Shown here piece by piece: positions 36,903 to 45,709 of a stretch of 64,000 nt of DNA. Source of the DNA: Slackia heliotrinireducens DSM 20476 (GTDB lineage: Bacteria > Actinomycetota > Coriobacteriia > Coriobacteriales > Eggerthellaceae); the NCBI RefSeq assembly GCF_000023885.1, contig NC_013165.1, positions 1,984,001-2,048,000 on the forward strand. The letters are read 5' to 3'. The notes below the pieces were generated by a model, which worked only from the letters and a program-made list of their open reading frames with translations, was not told where the DNA came from and searched no databases. Position 1 is the stretch's first letter; every line of letters begins with the position of its first letter. The translations under genes and the position numbers were made by a program.

Positions 36903-36977
36903 GCTCTGTCCGTTTGCCTGAGAGATTCGGCTGTTTAAGCCTTGCACCTTCGGCACTCACTTAAGAGTTCTCCAGAG
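36903..36977 (-). ncRNA. Glycine riboswitch, single aptamer
   Basis: Read on the minus strand: CTCTGGAGA at the 5-prime side, GTGAGTGCCGAAGGTGCAAGG core, then AATCTCTCAGGCAAA and GGACAGAGC closing the helix. These are the conserved blocks of the gcvT-type glycine aptamer. A second aptamer is not visible, so this is a singlet. It lies about 95 bases upstream of the AGCS symporter, fitting glycine control of an amino-acid transporter. Confidence 0.9.
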
Positions 36978-37164
36978 TTTCCTCCGCTTCCGGTTTCAGG
37001 CCGAACGCCCGATTCCGAAAGCCTCATAGGAATCGCAAATCGGCATTATGCACTTCTATAGCCGTTTGCGCAACACGCTTTTTGATATTTATTGAATAGT
37101 CTCTATGTTTTAGGAAATATACACAAAGCGAGACAGAAAATCTCCGCGCCGCCTAACGCACGCG

Positions 37165-37197
37165 AAAAGCCTCGACCAAGCTGACGAAAGTCGAGGC
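37165..37197 (-). terminator. Terminator of the molybdoenzyme operon
   Basis: GCCTCGAC (37169-37176) and GTCGAGGC (37190-37197) form the stem; on the minus strand TTTT follows. It lies 26 bases beyond the membrane protein gene ending at 37224. Confidence 0.85.
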
Positions 37198-37223
37198 GTA
37201 TCGTCTTCGGTCGTTTTTCTGTG

Positions 37224-37895
37224 CTAACGGGCGCGCTTGTCCAGCAGGTACCGCATTACTCGCAGGATGGTGTATGCGGCGAACACGACGCTATACACAA
37301 CCACGCTGGCCAACGCCTGATGTCCGCCCCGCATTGCAGCCGGCGCGAGCATGAACATCAGGTGCAGGTAGATCAACCCGTAGAACAGATAGGCGAACCG
37401 CTGCACGTTCTTCCACACGCGACCGCTCATACGGCGCTTGACCGTTCTGAAGGACGTGACGCCCAGCACCGTCAGCAGAACGAACAGCACGCAAGCCACT
37501 ACGAACGACACCATCGTGCTCGTCGGCAGTGCGCCTCCGAAAGCCGAACGGGCATACGGGAGCAGGTACTGGAACATGTGTCCGAGGGCGAGAATGCACG
37601 CGATGATCGAAAGCTCGGCGCGGATCGGACGCAGCCACAAGTCAGGCTTCGAGCCTCGCGGCAGCACGCCTATGAACATGACCACGACGAACAGAGCCAA
37701 CGCCACCATGCACCGCTGAACCACCAGGACCAACGGACGAAGCGTCGCCACAGGCAGCATTCCGTTCACACCCGCCAAAAGCGCCGCAACGGCAGCGACG
37801 GAAAGCGCATAGAACGCGGCCGGACACTTCATGATGGCGTTGCGCAGCACGAACACGCAGGCCACAGTCACGGCGAGAACGATGGCGAAGCTCAT
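37224..37895 (-). CDS. Ferric reductase-like transmembrane protein (possible quinol-oxidising anchor)
   Basis: A 223-residue integral membrane protein with about six helices, of the ferric-reductase-like/YedZ (MsrQ) type. It has paired histidines in transmembrane segments (LGHMFQYLLP and LIYLHLMFML) that could bind heme b. The ATG at 37895 follows AGAAAGGAACAG. It is the last gene of the operon with the molybdoenzyme, its Fe-S subunit and a TorD chaperone, a place usually occupied by DmsC or NrfD. It may pass electrons from menaquinol to the reductase. Role inferred. Confidence 0.75.
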   Translation of the reverse strand: MSFAIVLAVTVACVFVLRNAIMKCPAAFYALSVAAVAALLAGVNGMLPVATLRPLVLVVQRCMVALALFVVVMFIGVLPRGSKPDLWLRPIRAELSIIACILALGHMFQYLLPYARSAFGGALPTSTMVSFVVACVLFVLLTVLGVTSFRTVKRRMSGRVWKNVQRFAYLFYGLIYLHLMFMLAPAAMRGGHQALASVVVYSVVFAAYTILRVMRYLLDKRAR

Positions 37896-38022
37896 GTCTG
37901 TTCCTTTCTGGAAGCGATCGGCGAAACCGTCGCACCTGCTGAAGGCGCGCGTCCGCAAGCGGCTGCGCAGGAGAGGCCGGGGCGGCTGCCGCAAAATGTG
38001 ACACGCAAGGTTCGGGTGTTTG

Positions 38023-38661
38023 TCACATGCGGGACAGGAGCGCGCCCAACTTGGCGACGGCCCGGTAAGCAGGGGTCCGAGCAGCCTCCAAGCTGCGCCC
38101 GAAGAAGGCCTCCGACCATTTGGCCAGGTGCCTGACCTGGAAGTCCGACCAGGTCTCGGCTGCCTTTAGGGCGCGGGCCGCGTCGCAGGCTTCGACCGCG
38201 GAGGCCTGTTCCGCTAGCAAAAACGATGCGAACTCGCATTCGGCAGCCATATGGTCGGCGGAGTTGTTGTCCGTACCGCCCATCTTCAGGCCGTAGGATC
38301 TGTAGAACCTCTCGGCGCTCAATGCGTTCGGGGATATGAACGTGAGCTTGCTGGTGTCGAAGTCGTCGCGGTCGCGGAAAATCGCCTCGTAGATGGGAAC
38401 TTTCGGACCGCTGGGACTCGTATAGAGAGCCGTGTAGTCGGCACGCAGACCATCTAGGGAAACACCCGCGTCTGCAAAGCCCGCCATATCCGCAACGGCG
38501 TCCTCGCCCATGCCCAGCTCGGAGACGATGGCCTGCGCGTCGGCGGCAACGGACCCGTCGGCTACGCCGGCCCACAGCTCCTTCGTGGGAAGGTGCAGGA
38601 ACAGCGAGATCAGCCGGTAGGCATCGGATTTCACCTGAAGCTCTACGATGGGTTCGGACAT
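38023..38661 (-). CDS. TorD/DmsD-family molybdoenzyme chaperone
   Basis: A 212-residue all-helical cytoplasmic chaperone of the TorD family (YRLISLFLHLPTKELWAGVADG at the N-terminus, LRADYTALYTSPSGPKVPIYEAIF in the middle, the family core near residues 80-105). Such proteins hold the Tat-exported catalytic subunit until the cofactor is inserted. The ATG at 38661 follows CAAGGAGGCGCCCA. It lies between the Fe-S subunit and membrane subunit genes. Confidence 0.9.
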   Translation of the reverse strand: MSEPIVELQVKSDAYRLISLFLHLPTKELWAGVADGSVAADAQAIVSELGMGEDAVADMAGFADAGVSLDGLRADYTALYTSPSGPKVPIYEAIFRDRDDFDTSKLTFISPNALSAERFYRSYGLKMGGTDNNSADHMAAECEFASFLLAEQASAVEACDAARALKAAETWSDFQVRHLAKWSEAFFGRSLEAARTPAYRAVAKLGALLSRM

Positions 38662-38808
38662 TGGGCGCCTCCTTGGGCTTGATGGCGGGCCGGCATGCGG
38701 CCCGCCAAGACGGCTGGAAGAAAGGCGCCTGCGCATGTTGCAAACGCCTGCGAAGGCAACGGCCGCCCGCCGAAGAAGGAGGGGGATGCGGGCGGCCTTG
38801 CCAAGGGA

Positions 38809-39429
38809 TTACTTGAAGTAGAAGAACTGGGGCTCGGTGCCGGCCTCTTCGAACAAGAGCTCGATCTCGCGGCCCGCGATGGCCTTGGAGATCTCGCTTT
38901 CGGGGTCGTCGATGTCGCCCCAGTAGCGGGCGCGGCCCGGGCACAGCACCATGCAGGCGGGCGCCTCGCCGCGGTCGATGCGGCCCTTGCAGAAGTCGCA
39001 CTTGCCCACCTTGCCGGCCGCATGCTGGGGAGCTGCCACGTCGCCGATGGCGTGCTCGGTGTAGAACTCCAGGTCGTCGGCCAAATGCCGGCGCACGTCA
39101 TAGGGGCATGCGTTTATGCAGGAGTCGCAGCCGATGCACAGCTCGGTGTCCACCCACACGATGCCGTCCTCGCGCTGCTGCGTGGCGCCCGTGGGGCACA
39201 CGGTCAAGCACGACGGATTCGCACAGTGCTGGCAGTTCACGGGATGGTATTCAAGGCTCAGCTCTCCGCCGTATTCGCCGACGCTGCAGTCGAAAGGCTG
39301 GCCTTCGGACATGCGGATCGTGTTCCACCATACGTCCTTGGGCAGATTGTTGTTCACCTTGCAGGCCATGGCGCAGGCATGGCATCCGATGCAGCGGGTC
39401 TTGTCCACTGCCATTGCGTAACGGGTCAT
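38809..39429 (-). CDS. DMSO reductase-family Fe-S subunit (DmsB-like)
   Basis: A 206-residue electron-transfer subunit with four cysteine groups for four Fe-S clusters: CIGCHACAMACK near residue 13, CQHCANPSCLTVCP near 59, CIGCDSCINACP near 94, and CDFCKGRIDRGEAPACMVLCP near 143. It connects the membrane component to the molybdopterin subunit encoded just upstream (gap three bases). Architecture matches DmsB/PsrB/NrfC-type subunits. Confidence 0.94.
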   Translation of the reverse strand: MTRYAMAVDKTRCIGCHACAMACKVNNNLPKDVWWNTIRMSEGQPFDCSVGEYGGELSLEYHPVNCQHCANPSCLTVCPTGATQQREDGIVWVDTELCIGCDSCINACPYDVRRHLADDLEFYTEHAIGDVAAPQHAAGKVGKCDFCKGRIDRGEAPACMVLCPGRARYWGDIDDPESEISKAIAGREIELLFEEAGTEPQFFYFK

Positions 39430-39432
39430 GGT

Positions 39433-41913
39433 TTACGCCTCCACTTTCTCGAAGTCGCCGGCGGCGTCGAAGAACGCCTGGGTAACGCAGATTTCGCTTA
39501 CCTTATGGTTGAGCAGGCTCTGGAAGCTGCCTTCCTTGAACGAGCGGGAGTCCCAGCCGCGCGAGCACAGCAGGATGCCGGGACGCACGCCCTCGCTGAT
39601 GTGGGCCAGAACCGTCATGGAGCCGCGGTCGTTGAACACGCGGATGTAGTCGCCCTCGGCCACGCCGCGCTCGGCCGCCGTGTCGGGATGCATCTTCGCC
39701 GTGGGCTCGGGGTCGATCTCCTTGGAGGCGGCGACGTTCGCCCACTGGGTGTGCGTGCGCAGCTTCTGGTGGTCGGACAGGATCTGGAACGGGAACTTGC
39801 CCGCGTTCTCGTTGTCGTCGAAGCCGGGCAGCTCGTTGGGCGACTCCCAGTACGGCAAGGTTTCATTGGACAGGTCGGGGGTCTGGCCGAAGTTCATGTT
39901 GGGAGCGGGGTTCTCCTCATAGAACTGGATGCGGCCGGTTGCCGTCGGGAACGCGAAGCCCGCGCCATGCACGAAGGGCTCCTCGGCGCTGCCCGGAAGG
40001 CCGCGCACCGCACCCGTTTCCTGCAGGGCGGCGGCGCTGATGCCCATCGAAGCCGCGAGGTCGTTCACCACGTGGTCGTCGAAGAACTCGGCGGGCGTGA
40101 AGTCGAAGTACTCGCCCAGGCCCATGCGGTCCGCGATGCCCTTGATGCAGTCGAAGTCCGACTTGCTCTCGTACAGCGGGTCGATGGCTTTCGCCTGGTA
40201 CTCGATGTAGACGTTCTGCGGGTACGTTGCGCCGAAGTCCTCCTGCTCGAACCAGTGGGCCACGGGAAGCACCAGGTCGGCGTTGCGGGCGGTGTCGTTC
40301 ATGATGGTCTCGGAGGCCACCAGGAACTCCACCTTGTCAAGCCAGCTCTTGGTGTAGCTGGCCTCGGTCATGTTGCCGATGATGTTCGCGCGGAACGACC
40401 ACAGGGCCTTCAGCGTGAAGGGGTTGCCCAGGAACTCGCCGGCCTCGAAAATCTCGTTCATGCGCGGCGCGGGCAGAACGTACTTGGTGCCGATGGCGTC
40501 GGGCGACACGGCCAGCTGGGCGTTGGGGTTCGCGTAGAACATGTGCAGGCACTCGCTGGAGCCGTAGTAGGAACCCGGGGTGCCGGCGCAGCCGGTCAGC
40601 GCTGCGATGCACAGGATGTCGTACATGTTGTAGAAGCCGTTCACGTAGTGGTCCAGGCCCAGAATCATGTAGATGGTGGACGGCGTGTTCACGGCCAGGT
40701 CCTCGGCCAGCTGCTCGATGGTCTCCAGCGGCACTTCGCACATCTGGACGGCCTGGTCGACCGGGTACTGGGCCAAGCGCTCAAGCAGCAGCATGTAGGC
40801 GCAGGTCACAGCGATGCCGTTGGCGTCGAAGGTGCCCTCGATGGCGGGGTCGGCGATGTTCTCGGGAACGTCGAAGGTGCCGTTTCCGTCGGTGACCACG
40901 ATGGCGTCGGTCTCGCTGCCGGCCTCGGCCTGGCCAAGGTCGCTCAGGCGCAGGTACTTGCCGTCTTCCTTCACCAGGAAGGGGGCCACGGTGTGGGCCT
41001 TCAGGAAGTCGATGTCGTGCCAGCCCTTTTCGATGATGGTATTCATGATGGCGATGGCCAAAAGACCGTCGGTGCCGGGCTTGATGGGCACCCACTGATC
41101 GCACTTGGCGGCCGACGCAGAATACACGGGGTCGATGCAGATGAGCTTGGCGCCAGCCTCTTTGGCGTCCATGAAGAAGTGCATGCCCTGCATCTGCGAC
41201 ACGGCGGGGTTAGAGCCCCAGATGACGATGGTCTTGGCGTTCACCAGATCGGTCATCTCGTTGCCGTTGAAGTTCATGCCCACGCCCACGGTTTTCTGGC
41301 TGGCGTAGAAGATGGCGTTGTCCAGCGTCTGGTTCACCTGCGACGCACCGATCATGTTCATGAACGGCTGGATGGTGTTCACGAAGCTGTCGTTGCCAGA
41401 GCCGTACCAGTAGGCCACCGACTCGGGGCCGAACTCATCGGCGTAGCCCGTGAACTTCTCGGCAATCAGGTCGAACGCCTCGTCCCAGGTGATCTGCTCC
41501 CACTCGCCGGCGCCGCGCTCGGTGCCCTCGACGCGCTTCATGGGGTACTTCACACGCTCGGGGTCGTACACGCGGTACACGTGCGAAAGGCCCTTCGAGC
41601 AGATGCGGTTCCACTGGGTGTCCGGCAGGTCGCGCGCGGAAGTCTTGACCACCTTGCCATCGCGCACGTGCACGTTCAGGAAGCATCCGCCGTAGCAGTT
41701 GCCGCGGCACACGCCCGGGAACAGCTGCTCTCCGGCCTCTTCCGGCGTCATGACGTGCTCCTGCTCCGATGCGGCGGTCTCTTCGGCGGTTTCGCCCTGA
41801 GATTGAGGCGCGCATGCCGTTAGGTACGTTGCACCCGCAGCCGCACCTGCGGCCAGCGAGCCCTTCAGAAAGGTGCGGCGGCTCAGACCGTCGCGCTTGA
41901 GCAGTTCGCTCAT
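39433..41913 (-). CDS. Tat-exported molybdopterin oxidoreductase, DMSO reductase family
   Basis: An 826-residue catalytic subunit. The Tat signal SRRTFLKG is at residues 9-16, followed by a hydrophobic alanine-rich stretch and a possible lipid or cleavage site (TYLTACAP). The [4Fe-4S] motif C-x3-C-x3-C...C begins at RGNCYGGC near residue 65 and ends ICSKG. Mo-bis-MGD domains follow, with WGSNPAVSQMQG and a C-terminal molydopterin dinucleotide-binding domain. The start at 41913 follows AAGGGGG. It reduces an unknown substrate (S- or N-oxide, catechol or similar) outside the membrane. Eggerthellaceae carry many paralogues, so the substrate cannot be inferred. Confidence 0.93.
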   Translation of the reverse strand: MSELLKRDGLSRRTFLKGSLAAGAAAGATYLTACAPQSQGETAEETAASEQEHVMTPEEAGEQLFPGVCRGNCYGGCFLNVHVRDGKVVKTSARDLPDTQWNRICSKGLSHVYRVYDPERVKYPMKRVEGTERGAGEWEQITWDEAFDLIAEKFTGYADEFGPESVAYWYGSGNDSFVNTIQPFMNMIGASQVNQTLDNAIFYASQKTVGVGMNFNGNEMTDLVNAKTIVIWGSNPAVSQMQGMHFFMDAKEAGAKLICIDPVYSASAAKCDQWVPIKPGTDGLLAIAIMNTIIEKGWHDIDFLKAHTVAPFLVKEDGKYLRLSDLGQAEAGSETDAIVVTDGNGTFDVPENIADPAIEGTFDANGIAVTCAYMLLLERLAQYPVDQAVQMCEVPLETIEQLAEDLAVNTPSTIYMILGLDHYVNGFYNMYDILCIAALTGCAGTPGSYYGSSECLHMFYANPNAQLAVSPDAIGTKYVLPAPRMNEIFEAGEFLGNPFTLKALWSFRANIIGNMTEASYTKSWLDKVEFLVASETIMNDTARNADLVLPVAHWFEQEDFGATYPQNVYIEYQAKAIDPLYESKSDFDCIKGIADRMGLGEYFDFTPAEFFDDHVVNDLAASMGISAAALQETGAVRGLPGSAEEPFVHGAGFAFPTATGRIQFYEENPAPNMNFGQTPDLSNETLPYWESPNELPGFDDNENAGKFPFQILSDHQKLRTHTQWANVAASKEIDPEPTAKMHPDTAAERGVAEGDYIRVFNDRGSMTVLAHISEGVRPGILLCSRGWDSRSFKEGSFQSLLNHKVSEICVTQAFFDAAGDFEKVEA

Positions 41914-42010
41914 ATATCCCCCTTCGAATCGCGAGCGCCGGGCCCTTCTGCCCCGCGCTTCCTTCTGCTGCGTATTCTGCCTGGTCAGAAGCTTTTTCAA
42001 CATCATCGAA

Positions 42011-42101
42011 GGTAGTATCTGGTGTTCTCTTTTGTCGTACTACTCAGGTAGTATGTTGTTCCCCTTTAGGTATATACTTATACGAAAGTAGCATTACTAC
42101 C
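42011..42101. promoter_or_regulatory. Repeated GGTAGTA sites in the molybdoenzyme/luxR divergent promoter region
   Basis: GGTAGTAT occurs at 42011-42018 and 42047-42054. A perfect dyad TACTAC-TCAG-GTAGTA spans 42038-42053, and TACTACC (the reverse complement) lies at 42095-42101. A TTGTTC (42056-42061), 17-base spacer, TATACG (42079-42084) pair could be the luxR promoter. The sites are candidates for binding by the LuxR protein encoded next to them. Confidence 0.55.
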
Positions 42102-42112
42102 AAGGAGCATGC

Positions 42113-42889
42113 ATGGAACAGACTGCCGCATGGAAGGAAATAGCGCAGTTCCTTCTGGACAACGTCGACGACATCGGAGAAGAGCTTGAGGCGTCGTTCG
42201 TGCAGGAGTACCCCCGAGCCCGTGCGAACGTGCTGGACTACGAGGCCATTCACGGGTGGACTGTCGATGCGATCCACGAGATCGCCGATTGCCTGGATTC
42301 GGGCGACTATTCTGCATACACGTACCTGAACCACACGGGCGATGTGCTCGACGACCCCTACGAGACCGAACTCACGCTGTTCGCCTCGTTCCTCTCTAGC
42401 ACCCTGTCCATCACCCGGCACATTGCCCCGATGCTGATGCGGTCGACATATACAAAGCCAGCGCATGGCCGCGAGCTCATCAACGCGCTCGAGAGCTTCA
42501 CACAGCAGGTTATTGCCCTGAACTGCGATTTGTTCAAACAGGAAACGGGGGCTCCGCGCGCGCTTTCCCGCGGTTGGCGGCTTCTGGACGGGCAGCGCGA
42601 TCGCCGCATAGCCAGCGACTCCCCCGCCAAGCGCCGCATGACGCAGGAACGCTACAGCCGCATTGTGAAAAGCACCATCGAACCCGCCAAGCCCAAGGGA
42701 GATGCGCTGACCCCGCGCGAGCAAGAAGTGCTGGTGCACATTACAGACGGACGCTCGAATGCCGAGATCGCCCGCATCATGGGAATCAGCGAGGCCACCG
42801 TGAAGAAGCACGTGTCGCACATCTTCGACAAGTACAACGTGTTCAGCCGCACCGAACTGATTGCCCGCGTGCGCGAGCGTCGGCAATGA
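42113..42889 (+). CDS. LuxR-type transcriptional regulator
   Basis: A 258-residue regulator. The C-terminal LuxR helix-turn-helix is clear (LTPREQEVLVHITDGRSNAEIARIMG and ATVKKHVSHIFDKYNVFSRTEL, residues about 196-253). The N-terminal 190 residues are helical, without membrane segments and without a recognised receiver domain. The ATG follows AAGGAGCATGC. It is divergent from the molybdoenzyme operon and very probably its activator, as usual for these clusters in Coriobacteriia. Confidence 0.9.
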   Translation: MEQTAAWKEIAQFLLDNVDDIGEELEASFVQEYPRARANVLDYEAIHGWTVDAIHEIADCLDSGDYSAYTYLNHTGDVLDDPYETELTLFASFLSSTLSITRHIAPMLMRSTYTKPAHGRELINALESFTQQVIALNCDLFKQETGAPRALSRGWRLLDGQRDRRIASDSPAKRRMTQERYSRIVKSTIEPAKPKGDALTPREQEVLVHITDGRSNAEIARIMGISEATVKKHVSHIFDKYNVFSRTELIARVRERRQ

Positions 42890-42968
42890 ATCAGGGGGAT
42901 CGAAGAGGGTTTGAAGAGGCGGACAGCCGAATTTTGCGCCATTCCCCTGTTCAGTCAAATGCCACAGG

Positions 42969-44507
42969 CTAGGCTTCTTGCGCCTTGGCCATGCGGGGGC
43001 CGGTGAGAGGCTTGTAGCCCAATTCCTCCTGCATCAGCATGATGAACGGAACCGCGAAGAAAAACGGGAACAGCGTTCCATTCCCTATGACCGAAAGGGC
43101 GAACAGGCCGGCGTCCACATCCGGATAGAAATGTGCGACAGCGGGCGTGATGATCAGCGCCTGCAAGACCGAGCAGATAGCGAAGCTTGCGACGAACGCC
43201 GTCAACATGCGCCGTCTGCGCAGACAGAACCGTGTCTTCGGCACCTTCGTCCACAGGATATAGAGGATGTACGGGTACAGGAAGTTCGCTATGAAACCCG
43301 ATATGGATGACAACCGCAGGCCGTCGGATACGACGTCGCAAATGAGGTTCCCGAAGGCGGTGGCCAAACATCCCGGCACACCGAAGAAGATGCCGTACAC
43401 GGGATAGAGCATGTACACGGGCCGAATGTCTGAGAACCCCGGTATGACCAGCAATACCTTGAACGGCAGCGCAATGACCAAGTAGACCACGAGCAACGCG
43501 GCGAACAGCAAGACGCTTCTGCCGAACGGGGTCTTCGTGCTGTCCAGCAGACGTGCATACGGGTGCGAAACTCTGATCATGACGTCGTCTTCAGCATCCT
43601 TCTTCCAGTGGCCTTTCTCGTCGTCTTTGCTGGGCGAGATTTCGATCAGGTTGCCCGCCACGACGAACAGGCAGCCGATGACGACCGGCAGCGTGATCTC
43701 GACATGGTGCACGATGACAGAGGGAAGGAACATCGCCCACACGGTGGTGAAGACGATCTCGGTAGAGTAGATGATGGTCGCATGCGTCGCAGACGTACGC
43801 TTCTGGGCGTAGATGTTCAGCACGGTCGCGAACGCCACGATGAAGTATCCGTAGATGAAATACGTGGCGATGAGCCTGCCGCTCCACGGCAGCGCCAGGA
43901 AGGTCGCAGGCTGCACGATTGCCCAGGGGATGAACGAAAGGACGGCGCTTACGCCCGTCAGGCCGGCGGCCAGCGTCACGGGATCGTACACCTGGGCGTA
44001 CTCGTTCAACTTGACGATGAACAGGGCTCGGAACATGGCGCCCAACGCCATGAGCGCCAGGCCCGGAATCTCGTTTTGACCGACGTTCGGCGAAACCGCG
44101 ACCAAGATGCCGAAAAGGATCATTCCCGCCGAAATCCAGCTGCGCGCGCTGATGGAGTGCTTCATCACCAGGACCATGACCGGCAGGATGACCGCGGTCA
44201 TCGAGGCCGTGAAGGCGCCGACGGAAACGTTGAAATACTCAAGGCCGATGAGGTAGAGCACGTTGTAAATCGCGTTCAAAACGCCGAGCAGAAGCAGCCG
44301 GCGCGCATACACATCGCGATGCCATTTGAGGACCAGGATGATGCGCCTGAAGAAGTACCCCCACAGAAGCACTGCACCGATGAGCGACGTGACGCAGGAT
44401 GTGGCGAAGGGGCTGATGCCGTGCGGGATGGCGGCATGGACGATCACCTCGAACGACCAGACGAACGTGACGGCGAGAAGGCAGATGTTTCCCTGCAGTG
44501 GGCTCAT
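42969..44507 (-). CDS. EamA-type transporter fused to an ECF S-component-like domain
   Basis: A 512-residue membrane protein with two modules. Residues 1-about 290 are a ten-helix drug/metabolite transporter of the EamA type (LAVTFVWSFEVIVHAAIPHG; later the second repeat with YFIVAFATVLNIYAQKRTSATHA). After a charged cytoplasmic linker (about 295-325, SKDDEKGHWKKDAEDD), residues about 340-500 form about five further helices (YPVYGIFFGVPGCLATAFGNLICDVVSDG) resembling substrate-binding components of ECF transporters. The fusion is unusual. Substrate unknown. It is divergent from the methyltransferase gene. Confidence 0.8.
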   Translation of the reverse strand: MSPLQGNICLLAVTFVWSFEVIVHAAIPHGISPFATSCVTSLIGAVLLWGYFFRRIILVLKWHRDVYARRLLLLGVLNAIYNVLYLIGLEYFNVSVGAFTASMTAVILPVMVLVMKHSISARSWISAGMILFGILVAVSPNVGQNEIPGLALMALGAMFRALFIVKLNEYAQVYDPVTLAAGLTGVSAVLSFIPWAIVQPATFLALPWSGRLIATYFIYGYFIVAFATVLNIYAQKRTSATHATIIYSTEIVFTTVWAMFLPSVIVHHVEITLPVVIGCLFVVAGNLIEISPSKDDEKGHWKKDAEDDVMIRVSHPYARLLDSTKTPFGRSVLLFAALLVVYLVIALPFKVLLVIPGFSDIRPVYMLYPVYGIFFGVPGCLATAFGNLICDVVSDGLRLSSISGFIANFLYPYILYILWTKVPKTRFCLRRRRMLTAFVASFAICSVLQALIITPAVAHFYPDVDAGLFALSVIGNGTLFPFFFAVPFIMLMQEELGYKPLTGPRMAKAQEA

Positions 44508-44588
44508 GGAGGATAGACCGTCTTTCGCTTCGGGGATACCGTTTCTGTACCGCAGCGACCGCAGGCGCCACGTGTGACGCGATGGATT

Positions 44589-44743
44589 CTAACGTATCCA
44601 TTGGCATTTCATAACTAACGTATAACCAATTCTTTCAATCTGCCAGAAATTCCGACATCGGACATCACCCCTGCGATGGTTCCGACACCAAGCGCCATTG
44701 GCCCAACCCAATGTTAGCGTTTTCTAACTTCTACCTATATAAT
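44589..44743. promoter_or_regulatory. Divergent promoter region with CTAACGTAT direct repeats
   Basis: CTAACGTAT occurs at 44589-44597 and 44615-44623 (26 bases apart). A GTTAG-CGTTTT-CTAAC dyad lies at 44713-44728. TATAAT at 44738-44743 is a likely -10 box for the methyltransferase gene. The region serves two divergent genes. Confidence 0.45.
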
Positions 44744-44775
44744 AGGGTCGTCACACGTCAATCGATAGGAGGCCT

Positions 44776-45558
44776 ATGGACATCACATTCGGCGACATCC
44801 AAGAGACAGCGCTGGTCACACTGGCCATACGCGCAAGCGAAACCGCGCGCCCCAACCCGCGCATCCGAGACGAGAAGGCGGCCGAGATCATCCGCACCCT
44901 GGGCGTGGACGTGAGCAAATACGACCCCTTCCTCTCCCATGAAGGCGTGGTGGCGCGCACCATCATGTTCGCAGATGCGCTGCGCGCGCTTATCGAGAAG
45001 TTTCCCGACGCGGTCTGCATAAACCTGGGGTGCGGCTTCGACGACAAGTTCAGCCAGGTGGACAACGGGCGCATCGAGTGGTTCGACGTGGACTTGCCCG
45101 ACCAGATCGCCGTGCGACGCAAGGTGTATGAAGACCGTCCGCGTTGCACCATGATGGACGGCGACGCGCTTGACGGCGGCTGGACCGCACAGCTTCCCAA
45201 GGGCCGGGACTACATAATCGTGCTAGAAGGCGTTGTCGAATATTTCACGAAGGAGCAGACGGCCACATGCCTGCACATGCTGTGCGACAGCTTCGAGCAC
45301 GGCTGGCTTGTGTGCGAGATGAATTCGCCGGTTATGGCCAAGCATTCCGACAAGCACGACGCCATCAAGAACACGAACGCCACGTTCAAATGGGGCACGA
45401 AGTCTGGTGCGGAATTCGTCGAGCTGGAGCCGAGGATGCAGCTTGTGTCCGAACGCAGCTACAACGAGGAGATGCGCAAGCACACGCTGCGCGGCAAGCT
45501 GTTCGCCGCCACCGTCGGCAAGAACCTGAACAACCGAATTGCCGTGTTCGCCTGGTAG
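44776..45558 (+). CDS. SAM-dependent methyltransferase, LCM/TcmP-like family
   Basis: A 260-residue class I methyltransferase of the leucine carboxyl methyltransferase type, which also includes polyketide O-methyltransferases. The SAM motif INLGCGFDDKF is near residues 78-88, EWFDVDLPDQIAVRRKVY near 99-116, and the VLEGVVEYFTKEQ motif near 151-163. The ATG follows TAGGAGGCC. It lies 151 bases upstream of the VYGPP lipoprotein and radical SAM genes, which have their own promoter. Functional linkage to them is possible but unproven. Acceptor is probably a carboxyl or hydroxyl group. Confidence 0.88.
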   Translation: MDITFGDIQETALVTLAIRASETARPNPRIRDEKAAEIIRTLGVDVSKYDPFLSHEGVVARTIMFADALRALIEKFPDAVCINLGCGFDDKFSQVDNGRIEWFDVDLPDQIAVRRKVYEDRPRCTMMDGDALDGGWTAQLPKGRDYIIVLEGVVEYFTKEQTATCLHMLCDSFEHGWLVCEMNSPVMAKHSDKHDAIKNTNATFKWGTKSGAEFVELEPRMQLVSERSYNEEMRKHTLRGKLFAATVGKNLNNRIAVFAW

Positions 45559-45638
45559 CGACGCTTCGCATTTCCGAAAACATCCTTTCGTATAACCACG
45601 AATGCCCAACGTCAGCGAGCTTGCCTGCTGACGCAAAT

Positions 45639-45667
45639 TTGCGGCGTCTATGGCTCGACGGTATAAT
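45639..45667 (+). promoter_or_regulatory. Promoter of the VYGPP lipoprotein-radical SAM operon
   Basis: TTGCGG (45639-45644), a 17-base spacer, and a consensus TATAAT (45662-45667). Transcription would begin near 45674, 36 bases before the lipoprotein ATG at 45710. Confidence 0.65.
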
Positions 45668-45709
45668 GAGGTCGGTGCAATCGGTGCACAAAGGGAGGCA
45701 AGCAGCGTC

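Larger units (their letters stand above)
36808..37223. other. Leader of the AGCS gene and spacer to the next operon
   Basis: This 416-base gap contains the glycine riboswitch (36903-36977), the AGCS ribosome binding region (AAGGAGAAAGG complement near 36817-36827), an AT-rich promoter stretch near 37070-37140, and the terminator of the molybdoenzyme operon (37165-37197). No gene is seen. Confidence 0.7.

Noticed and set aside
38695-41823. 1042-residue open frame on the plus strand
   Set aside because: Antisense to the molybdoenzyme operon, whose subunits have clear family motifs; no ribosome binding site and no recognisable domain.
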